NCBI GenBank assembly: GCA_014885115.2
Contig: WKLE02000133.1
Location: forward strand, 1-11,017
Source: Asterionellopsis glacialis
Taxonomy: Eukaryota > Bacillariophyta > Plagiogrammaphyceae > Rhaphoneidales > Asterionellopsidaceae
Reading direction: 5' to 3'
DNA: 11,017 nucleotides
Both the position numbers and the translations under genes were made by a program. Of the stretch, positions 1-7,220 are shown piece after piece (position 1 is the first letter of the stretch; each line of letters begins with the position of its first letter). Below the pieces are notes generated by a model that made no database searches, was not told the origin of the DNA, and was given only the letters and a program-made list of their open reading frames with translations.

Positions 1-1592
1 GGACCTCTCAAGGATGGATATTGGAAAGCAGCCGAAAAAGAAATAACTACCCTGAAGGATGACATGGACGCTTGGGAAGAAGTAGATAGAGAGTCCTGGA
101 TGAATGTACTCCCATCCACTTGGGCATTACAATGCAAGCGCTTTCCTGATGGACTTATTTGCAAACTCAAAGCTAGGTTTTGCGTTCGAGGTGACAAGCA
201 AGAAGAAGGAGTTGACTATTTTGACACCTTTGCACCAGTTGTAAATTGGTCAACTGTTCGATTATTGTTAGTTTTATCTATTGTTTTGAGGCTAGCAACA
301 CAACAAATTGATCACACCTGTGCCTTCTTACATGTACCAATTGATAAGGATCCCAATTAGGACAACATGACTGAAGAAGAAAGAAGACGAAGCGGAGTGT
401 ACGTGGACATGCCAAGAGGTTTCTCTAAGCCTGGCAAAGTCTTAAAACTCAAATGCTCACTCTACGGTCTCAAGCAAAGCCCTTGAAACTTCTTCCAACA
501 CTTGAAGTCAAAACTCGAGAAACTACATTTCAAATCCACTGAAATTGATCCCTGTCTCTTCGTTTCAAATAAAGTGATCGTACTAGTCTACGTAGACGAC
601 ACCTTAATTTACTCACCACAAACGGAGTGGATTGAGGATTTCTTGGCAAAACTCAAAGAAGAAGGTGTTGCTTATGAAGAAGAAAATACTGTAGCTGGTT
701 ATTTAGGAGTACACGTAGAACGTGATGAAGAGAATAAAACCATCACACTGACTCAGACAGGTCTCATCCAACTAATAGTTAAAGCATTAGGTGTTGGACA
801 CTTGCCGTCAGTTAAGACGCCTGCGGCTTATGGAGCCTTACCATCCGATGAAGAAGGAGATCCTCCTGATGCACGTTATAACTATTCTAGTGTCGTAGGA
901 ATGTTGATGTACTTGATGAGCAATTTGCGCCCAGATATAGCCTTTGCTTGTTCCCAGGTCGCAAGATTCTTGTTTAATCCTCGGCGATCACGTGAAAAGG
1001 CACTGGAAAGAATTGGTCAATACCTCAAGGACACGATGGACAAAGGACTTATATATAAACCAACGGATGAACTGGCAATTGATTGTTATGTTGATGCCGA
1101 TTTTGCTGCTCTATATGCTTATGAAGATCCAACAAAACCAATATCAGTCAAAAGTTGTACAGGATATGTTATATGTTACGCTGGCTGTCCTGTGATATGG
1201 AAAAGTAAATGCAAAGCTGGATATCGCTCAGCACTCCCGAAGCTGAATATAACGCTCTTTCAGAATGCATGCGCGAACTTTTACCATTCCAGGAATTAGT
1301 AAAGAAAGTTGGAGGAATAGTTGGATTGCCGGAAGATCAATTAGTGAATTTTAGAGCCACAGTTTGGGAAGACAATATGGGAGCTCTTCGATTGGCTACA
1401 AGTGAACCTGGACAGCATTTACCCCGCTCCAAGCATTACGCAATAAGACTACATTGGTTTCAACAATTTCTCAAACCTCAGAAGGTCTAAGTAACCAAAA
1501 TTGATTCCAAATTTCAAAAGGCAGATATTTTCACGAAAGGCCTTAGATTTGAACAATTTAAATTCATACGAAGGCTACTTTGTGGTTGGTAA
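1..1592 (+). pseudogene. Decayed Ty1/copia retrotransposon pol (RT and RNase H), 5' truncated by window edge
   Basis: This is the C-terminal half of a copia-type polyprotein; the gag, protease and integrase parts would lie left of the window. The reverse transcriptase domain (RVT_2 family) runs in frame 1 from about base 110. It keeps the catalytic Asp of the motif IDHTCAFLH (codon at 310) and the YVDD box at 589-600. The RNase H part follows, with Asp codons at 1081, 1093 and 1099 (DCYVDAD), then STPEAEY (Glu codon at 1239), WEDN and RSKHYAIRLHW. The protein ends in the family-typical KADIFTKG...LLCGW just before TAA at 1590-1592. In-frame stops are TAG 358-360, TGA 484-486 (where the family has Arg in LYGLKQSPR) and TAA 1488-1490. 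A one-base loss near 1207-1212 moves the frame from 1 to 3, between the motifs PVIWKSK and STPEAEY. The copy is therefore not autonomous. Assignment to copia is firm; the subfamily is not determined, though it resembles the diatom CoDi elements. Confidence 0.93.
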
Positions 1593-1606
1593 ATCCACTT
1601 CGACTC

Positions 1607-1615
1607 GAGAGGGAG
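1607..1615 (+). other. Polypurine tract of the copia element
   Basis: The all-purine run GAGAGGGAG lies 14 bases after the pol stop and directly before a TG dinucleotide. This is the expected position of the plus-strand primer site next to a 3' LTR. The identification rests on position and composition. Confidence 0.7.
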
Positions 1616-1873
1616 TGTAAAGGAACCAGCCTGGCCTGGTTACTGATTAGTCGGACGAGTCTCATGGAGTCTCTAAGAGAACAACTTATAGCAATAGCTC
1701 ATAATTTTTAATCCCACAACTACAACAACATTGTTACTTTAGAACAACTCTTCGTTGTATTTTTGAAGAAAGAAAGTACCAGGTACAGTTGAATTTACGT
1801 ATTACTGTTCTCTAGGTATGAAGTTACCATTTCTGCACATCAAGTGGAATCCTACCTGGGCACAATTTTAACA
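1616..1873 (+). repeat. Putative 3' LTR of the copia element (right end uncertain)
   Basis: The LTR should begin at TGTAAAGG (1616), immediately after the polypurine tract. Its start contains a small hairpin, AACCAG at 1624-1629 paired with CTGGTT at 1636-1641. The right boundary is not clear because the 5' LTR is outside the window and cannot be compared. Candidate ends in ACA lie at 1839 (about 224 bp) and 1873 (about 258 bp, where TTTTAACA roughly mirrors the TGTAAA start). No target-site duplication can be tested. The start is fairly well supported; the end is a guess. Confidence 0.45.
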
Positions 1874-2562
1874 ATACTGATTTTTTGTTATCAGGTATGA
1901 CAGGTCTAAATTAATATGTTCGGTCGACTGAAAAAAATGTCAACTACTATAATAACTGCACCAGGTACTCTAGAGAGTAGTCTGTATCAGCCCTTCATTA
2001 CTCAAAAAAGCATACCAAAAATTTGCCAAACCCGAAATATCGCATCAACGTTTTCGACTAACTCCTCTCACATACTAAAATTCTGTAATCTGTCCTGTTC
2101 ACTGTGATCCCGAAAATCTTTCTTCAGTCTGTAGTGCGCCTCACGTCTGTCTCTGTCTGTCTGTAGGTCCTCTGGTCGTCCATGCAGGAAGTTATCGATC
2201 CTGGAGTGTTTTTTTTTTTAAATCGCAAAATCCTCCCTCTCGCTGTAGAGCGGCGCGCAGCTTTTCATCCTTGAAAAACCCACAAGAGCGTGTTGCTCGT
2301 CGGGTGTTGTGACCGGATCTGTACGAGTAAATATCCTGGGCAAAGACGCTGTTGCAGTCCAAACCAGAGAAGGCAACAAGTATTGTGTGATTGTAATTCT
2401 TTGATTTAGGTGTTACAGAAAACAACACTCTATCAATTCTAGTAGTTGAAGCTCAATTATAATAGATTTTATCTTTTTTTTCATTTGACATAGATGGAAA
2501 TCTGTAAATAACGTTGAGCAACATTGCAAACAAATCATAACGAACATTTTTTATTTACAACC
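1874..2562. other. AT-rich intergenic region upstream of the nucleoporin gene
   Basis: No convincing gene is seen here. The open frames at 1916-2107 (+) and 2192-2428 (-) are short and low in information, and the second begins with GTG rather than ATG. The region holds a CTGT microsatellite (2145-2165), a run of eleven T (2209-2219), a GC-richer patch near 2235-2265 and another T run near 2474-2481. The promoter and 5' leader of the gene starting at 2563 must be here, but no TATA box can be placed with confidence. A five-codon upstream reading frame (ATG at 2494, TAA at 2509-2511) would lie in the leader if transcription begins before it. Confidence 0.6.
2145..2165. repeat. CTGT/GTCT microsatellite
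   Basis: The tetranucleotide GTCT/CTGT is repeated imperfectly about five times, interrupted by one CT. It is a simple repeat with no coding role visible. Confidence 0.75.
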
Positions 2563-3855
2563 ATGGTGACTTGGGGTGCTAATACTACCCAAACATTCAA
2601 CACAGCAGCTCCCGCTAGCGGTACTCCAGCTCCTGCATTTGGTGCTCCTGCACCAGCTGGCGGTGGATTTTCATTTGGAAGTCCCGCACCAGCACCAGGT
2701 GCACCGGCTCCTGCTGCGGGAGGGGGATTATTTGGTTCGACAACATCAGCACCAGCACCAGCTGGTGGAGGGGGCCTTTTTGGATCTACATCACCAGCTC
2801 CAGCAGGGGGGGGACTCTTTGGTTCTACAACACCGGCACCGGCACCAGCAGGAGGAGGACTTTTCGGATCTACATCAGCATTTGGTAGTCCTGCACCCGC
2901 TCCAGCGGGGGGAGGAATATTTGGCAGTACTCCTGCACCAGCTGCAGGAGGAGGGCTCTTTGGGTCAACAACGGCCACTCCGGGATTTGGAATGAACCAA
3001 CAGCAGCAGCAACAACAACAGCAACAAATACCTGCACATGCAGCCATGCAGGCACATATGGATGCTTCTGCCCGTCAGGAAGAGGCACGGCTCATGGGAG
3101 AGATGGAAAAACTTCACGCAGCTTATGCAGGTGTTCCGCCCAAGGATGATAGCAAGGACAAGACATCTTTTGTGTGTATTTTGTACAATGATATAACGCC
3201 GGAGCAACTTACACTTCAGCAATCTATCGGTGGAAATGCTAGTGTCGTTCCACCACCGAAGCCTCCTTCTGTATCTCATAAGGAATGGATCGATGCTGTT
3301 GCCAACAATCCGGACCCTAACCTTTACATGCCTATTGCTGTTGCTGGAGCCGATAATCTTCGGGCACGAGTTGGTTGGCAGCAAGAAAGAGCCAATGGAT
3401 TAGCCAAGGGTGTGGCACAACTCCGTGCTGCTCATGAAACGATTGCCAAAAATAGTCAAAGATATCGATCGGATATTGAGGTGTTGACAAGGACGCATGC
3501 GGCATTACGCAAACGTCTATTAGATATGATGCGCAAGGTTGAAGTCGTTAGGTGTATGAATTTGCCTCTGCAACAAGATGAAGTTGTGGCTAGGCAGCGT
3601 CTTACAGCGCTTCTGAGGCAGGTAGAACAAGTTGCATCAGTGCTATCTGGAATTCAGGACAAGGCCCGCAGCCAGCCGCGTTTGACAGCAGCAGGTCAAA
3701 CAGACCTACCTGACCAAAAACAATTGTTGCAAGTACTAACTGAGCAAAGAGACGGGATTGCGTCTCTTGTGGGGACTTTACAGCGTGACATGCGAGATGT
3801 TCGACTTTTACAGCAAAATATTGTTCCGAAATTGTCTGCCCCACCCCTAGGCTGA
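2563..3855 (+). CDS. NUP54: Nucleoporin Nup54/Nup57-like, FG-repeat channel nucleoporin
   Basis: The 430-residue protein matches the Nup54 (yeast Nup57) architecture. In known systems this protein joins Nup62 and Nup58 in the central channel of the nuclear pore complex and helps set the permeability barrier. Residues 1-145 form an FG domain with ten Phe-Gly dipeptides, mostly in LFGST/IFGST/AFG contexts, separated by Ala-Pro and Gly-Gly-Gly stretches. Ten glutamines follow at 146-155. The C-terminal half (about 160-425) is helical and coiled-coil-rich, with the Nup54-type segment NLYMPIAVAGADNLRARV at about 253-270 and a long helix with heptad-like spacing at 275-365. The ATG at 2563 was chosen because it sits in a strong context (ACCATGG) and the only in-frame start-like codon upstream is TTG. 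The frame is open throughout, so no intron is needed. The length is somewhat below the roughly 500 residues of animal and yeast homologues. The gene faces the channel gene convergently, with 200 bp between stops. The family call is strong, and distinguishing Nup54 from other coiled-coil FG Nups is fairly strong. Confidence 0.9.
   Translation: MVTWGANTTQTFNTAAPASGTPAPAFGAPAPAGGGFSFGSPAPAPGAPAPAAGGGLFGSTTSAPAPAGGGGLFGSTSPAPAGGGLFGSTTPAPAPAGGGLFGSTSAFGSPAPAPAGGGIFGSTPAPAAGGGLFGSTTATPGFGMNQQQQQQQQQQIPAHAAMQAHMDASARQEEARLMGEMEKLHAAYAGVPPKDDSKDKTSFVCILYNDITPEQLTLQQSIGGNASVVPPPKPPSVSHKEWIDAVANNPDPNLYMPIAVAGADNLRARVGWQQERANGLAKGVAQLRAAHETIAKNSQRYRSDIEVLTRTHAALRKRLLDMMRKVEVVRCMNLPLQQDEVVARQRLTALLRQVEQVASVLSGIQDKARSQPRLTAAGQTDLPDQKQLLQVLTEQRDGIASLVGTLQRDMRDVRLLQQNIVPKLSAPPLG
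2626..2997 (+). repeat. Coding tandem repeats: AP-rich/GGG-FG units of the nucleoporin
   Basis: About seven irregular copies of a unit reading roughly PAPAPAGGG-LFGST are encoded in tandem and diverge at the DNA level mainly in synonymous positions. The GC- and GGN/CCN-rich codons make this stretch clearly richer in GC than its surroundings. Because of that composition the opposite strand is also open at 2535-3047, which is a shadow. Copy number is likely to vary between alleles. Confidence 0.8.
2998..3027 (+). repeat. CAA/CAG repeat coding for ten glutamines
   Basis: Ten consecutive Gln codons, CAA and CAG mixed, form a hinge between the FG domain and the helical domain of the nucleoporin. 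The interrupted codon pattern would limit slippage compared with a pure repeat. Confidence 0.85.
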
Positions 3856-4055
3856 GTACCGTACGGTAGATAGGAGATTATTCTTTACATCTCATATGCC
3901 TCTCTATAAAAAATAAGTATTGTATTACAAAAGCGACATAAGTCACTTTGGTATGGGGGACAGCCAGGACGTAGTTTTACAACATAAACTATAAATTCAA
4001 TAATGCAATGTATCAAAAATGTAGTCCCTTACTTTATTATATTTATATGTGTTAC
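3856..4055. other. Convergent intergenic spacer (3' UTRs of both genes)
   Basis: Two convergent genes end here, so both 3' UTRs and termination signals must share 200 bp. A perfect 12-bp palindrome, TACCGTACGGTA, lies at 3857-3868, two bases after the nucleoporin stop. The rest is AT-rich. On the plus strand no canonical AATAAA is seen; the nearest resemblance is AATAAG near 3911. Confidence 0.6.
4033..4038 (-). terminator. Possible polyadenylation signal AATAAA for the channel gene
   Basis: Read on the minus strand, AATAAA begins 18 bases after the TAA stop of the channel gene. The motif is canonical and in a plausible place, but such hexamers are common by chance in AT-rich DNA and diatom poly(A) signals are not strictly conserved. 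Confidence 0.35.
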
Positions 4056-7000
4056 TCAAACAACTTTTTCGTTTAAAACAGACATGCTTTCAGTCATAAC
4101 GGAATCGTCATCGCCGGATCGTCGATATTTGAAAGGACGTGCGTCAGGTTCTGTTAACACAGGCTGTCTATACATATCATGACCGACAGACCTTGCTGCT
4201 GGGTGTCCATCCAAATCGATGGCTCTTTCTAAACTGAGGTAGCTTGAGGGTTCTTCGTACATGACCTTGAAGAAATTGATCATTCCCAATGTGTAAAATG
4301 GTAACGGAAGCATGGCAGCTGGTTGGTAGAAACCAACACGAAGAATTGAATACCCAATCAAAGTAATCTATATGTAACAAAAAACGAACAATGGTAAGTA
4401 CAGGAACTCTTTAAAATGCTTCATAACATTTGAAAAAAAATTGTTTCCTCTTTTCTCACCTGTCCACATATCAGCCCAATCAGAGTTCTATGACAAGCAG
4501 AAGGAAAGTTGAGTCCTCCACTTTCGTACGTTGGTGAATAAACAAACAATGCCTGTTTCTTGTAGACTACGAATGCGCCTAGAAAGAAAATTGCTCCGAA
4601 TGGTAGAATAATTGGACTAATCGTCGAATAAGTGAAACAGATTGTAATGACAAGAAGCAAGTTAGGATACTGCAAATAAGAAGAAAAGAGAAAAAGATGA
4701 AGCTGTTAGAACTGCTACAAATATACAATGCAAATAATGAATTACAAATAAGAAAAAAGCAAATATTCCTTACCTCCCAACCGTAGACAATTGTATTTTC
4801 CTTGTAGACCTCGTCAAGTTCTTGTTGTGTTAAAAGCTTCTCTCTGCAAAAACACTTCAAAAACAGCATTCTGATCAAAGGCACAATTCGTAGTAACACC
4901 ATAGGAAGTCCCACTAAGATCTTGGTCACCAAGAAAATGATAAAATATCCAACAACTCTTGGAAGCGATTTTCCCAAAATCGCAAAAGCATTTGAAGGAT
5001 GATTAAGGATATCGGCCAGAGCATCCATCGCAGAACCGGCCGTTACAGTCACGTAAATATTTGCAAGCTATAAGATTGCACAGATTCGACAAAATGAATA
5101 ATTGTGTGTTAGAAAGAAATTGAAGGTCATTCTGTACTCAACTGAGAAGCATTGAAAACTTACCTGATAGTAAAAGAATCTAGAAAGGACAGACCGTTGA
5201 ACATCAGAATTTGTTTTACGAAGCTCGTATTTTTCCGCAATATGTTGGAAAACGATGGGTAGTACCATTACCAAACTAAGCAAGGCAACGACGGGAAGGT
5301 AACCATTGACAAACTTTGCAAAGTCGCCACCAGAATAGTTATTGAGCCACCCTAAACCGGGAATAGTAGAAAGAGATTCCATATTGGAAAGAGCTTGTAA
5401 ACTCGCAACAGGAATTGACCATAGAAATGCACCTAACACAAGGAGGATATTGGCTGCCCACTCCCGACCGACCGACCAAGCATGATTTACAAATGCATTT
5501 TCCCAACGAATGTCACGTGGTTCCGGAGCCATTTGAACACTCAACATGCCTGATTCAGAACTTAGTGGAGCTCTTACAGCGCAGGTAACGGACTGCAGGT
5601 CTTTGAATGTAACAAACGCTGTTGAGGACATACTTTTTCCAGTGACAGAGTCAACAACCATATCAACCTGACCTAGCAGTGAAGAGACACTTCCTCTAAG
5701 AAAATCAAAGCCTAGTCTGTCAAAGCAAGTCGAAAATGCACTCTTTCCACGAGGTTTAAAACCAAGGACCAAGCCATCTCCTTCTTGTTGTCTTCCAGTC
5801 TGCAGTCACATTTTCATATTTAAATCACCACTGTTAGTTATTGCATGGTGTTTCTCATCAATATCTTATAGCTGAAAAAAGGGAGACTTACCAATGTTGT
5901 TGTCGCAGCATCTGTAGCAAGTTCTACAGTATGTGCAATCCATTGACTTGCACGCAATGAATTATCACCACTCTGTGCATACTCGATTTTCTCGCCTTGC
6001 ATTTTAGCGACCTTCTCATTCATAATCGCAAGGTATCGTGTATAATAGGTAATTGAATCTGCCTTTTCTCCCCGTTGCGGCAATCGTCCATCATCATCCC
6101 AAAGATCAATTTCCTTTCGTCCTGCAGGGATGAATGTCAGCCTTTCTATACCACAACATCTAAGTCTTGGCCTACCTACGATGTGAACAGGTCGACGACC
6201 TGTCGCTTCGAGAATAGCAATAGCCTTTTCCAAGCGCCGACGAACACGCTGTCGCTTGACAGATAACTCTTCAAGATCTGGAATATTTAAAACGACACGG
6301 GCAGAGTGAACTTTCCCGGGAAATAAGGCATCAAAGTAATCGTACATTGCTCGGTCACTCCGCAGTTCATGTGGGATTTGTTCCACCATGAGGGAATACT
6401 TTTGCTGTGGGTGCACATCAACATCACCCTTAGCCAAGAACTCCATACGGCATTCGTAGTAATGTTTATATTCTTCGTTCATTAGGAAAATAACGTATAA
6501 TGTTTGAAGCCACATGAAAATAGTAGGAAACCATAACTTCCAGTTACCCTGCTGGATATTCGCCATAGACAGATGGTACCAACCATCTGCATCATTAGCA
6601 CCTGAAGCATAAACAGGCATTAATATTATTGCACCGTAAAGACCCGATATGGCAGTAATTTGTAAGCACATTCGAATATATCTGATAAACATGTAGGCAT
6701 CCAATCCGGAAGTCTTCAGCAGTTGACTCCAAGAAACTTTCATGATGGGGACGACCCAGCCAAAGGGGAGCTTGGACGGTGGAAGACTAATATGACGATC
6801 GCTTTGTGATGAACTAATGGTACTGCGATCATCTTGGTTTGGTTTATGGATAGATCTGCCCCGGTACACGCTCGGTAGTGCACGGCTAAAAAATTCATAA
6901 CCCAGCATTAACACCAGAAAGATCAGCAAGTTCACAGCAAGCGCTGCCCCAACGGCTGTGACAGTGACATCTTGTGCCTGTGTTATCTCTTGCCGATTTT

Positions 7001-7187
7001 CATTGGAGTTACCAGAAAACATTCCCACAAGGTTCTGGAAGATATCACCGCTAGCTTCTGCCATTGTCTGCTCTGGAGCGACCCCATCTGTAATACTAAT
7101 CACTTCTTCTTGTGCATTGGGTTGGTCGCCAGCTATGTTAATTACCTCCTGCAAAGCACGATGCATATTAAAAGTCTCTTCTACCAT
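4056..7187 (-). CDS. CSC1/OSCA/TMEM63-family (DUF221) membrane channel, five exons
   Basis: The spliced product is 915 residues. Exons on the minus strand are 7187-5892, 5799-5164, 5067-4774, 4669-4460 and 4367-4056 (432, 212, 98 and 70 codons, then 103 plus stop). Residues 1-72 are hydrophilic. A first membrane segment lies at about 74-98, and two more at about 172-194 and 215-236. Together they form the N-terminal RSN1_TM-like unit, including SGLDAYMFIRYIRMCLQ. Residues about 262-525 form the cytosolic PHM7-like domain, beginning YSLMVEQIPHELRSD and ending TAFVTF...MAPEPRDIRWEN, a family hallmark. The rest is the 7TM channel domain with segments at about 543-566, 596-616, 638-660, 678-704, 743-780 and 805-845, containing the family signatures YGWEYPNLLLV and YESGGLNFP. 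The tail after 850 is short and acidic. Known members are osmotically or mechanically gated cation channels in plasma or internal membranes; function here is inferred by family. The ATG at 7187 was chosen because upstream in-frame codons include only TTG. All splice junctions are GT-AG, and joining them restores the family pattern across every junction. Confidence 0.92.
4368..4459 (-). other. Intron 4 of the channel gene (92 nt, phase 0)
   Basis: The donor is GTGAGA and the acceptor is TTACATATAG. It joins LIGLICGQ to ITLIGYSILRVGF inside the penultimate membrane segment. Retention gives a stop after 12 residues. Confidence 0.85.
4670..4773 (-). other. Intron 3 of the channel gene (104 nt, phase 0)
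   Basis: The donor is GTAAGG and the acceptor is CTTATTTGCAG, after a good pyrimidine tract. It joins IVYGWE to YPNLLLV and so rebuilds the YG-x-x-YP signature of the family. The intron has no in-frame stop and its length is not a multiple of three. Confidence 0.88.
5068..5163 (-). other. Intron 2 of the channel gene (96 nt, phase 0)
   Basis: The donor is GTAAGT and the acceptor is ATCTTATAG. It joins SRFFYYQ to LANIYVTVTAG within a membrane segment. The intron is a multiple of three and stays open until its last three bases, where the acceptor TAG itself is the stop codon. Confidence 0.85.
5800..5891 (-). other. Intron 1 of the channel gene (92 nt, phase 0)
   Basis: The donor is GTAAGT and the acceptor is GTGACTGCAG. 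It joins ...DAATTTL to TGRQQEGDG within the cytosolic domain. Retention would add 17 residues and then a stop. Confidence 0.85.
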
Positions 7188-7202
7188 GATGGGCAATGGC
7201 TT

Positions 7203-7220
7203 TGACGTCGACGTCGACGT
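7203..7220. promoter_or_regulatory. CRE-like ACGTCG tandem palindrome beside the channel gene start
   Basis: Bases 7205-7220 form a perfect 16-bp palindrome built from ACGTCG repeats, and TGACGT occurs at 7203-7208. It lies about 17 bp upstream of the channel gene ATG on the minus strand, so probably in its leader or core promoter. TGACGT/ACGTCA is the core bound by bZIP factors and is the CO2/cAMP-response core described for diatom carbonic anhydrase promoters. Function here is an inference. Confidence 0.4.

Noticed and set aside
1200..1215. Programmed ribosomal frameshift in the copia pol
   Set aside because: The frame change falls inside the RNase H domain, not at a gag-pol junction, and fits loss of one base from an A-rich stretch. 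Other lesions in the copy favour decay.
358..1490. Possible stop-codon reassignment, since TAG, TGA and TAA all interrupt the copia frame
   Set aside because: Both host genes use standard termination and contain no internal stops. Frameshifts in the same element also point to decay, not recoding.
1916..2107. 63-residue plus-strand frame
   Set aside because: It is Ser/Thr/Ile-rich with no motif, lies in AT-rich DNA and has no supporting context.
2192..2428. 78-residue minus-strand frame, with an A11 run on its 3' side that might suggest a retrocopy tail
   Set aside because: It starts at GTG, has no recognisable motif and uses the poly(A) run as lysine codons. No target duplication was found around the A run.
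2535..3047. 170-residue open frame on the minus strand
   Set aside because: It is the antisense shadow of the GC-rich FG repeats and the glutamine tract. Its product is a Pro/Gly/Ala repeat followed by poly-Cys, and the plus strand codes for a clear nucleoporin.
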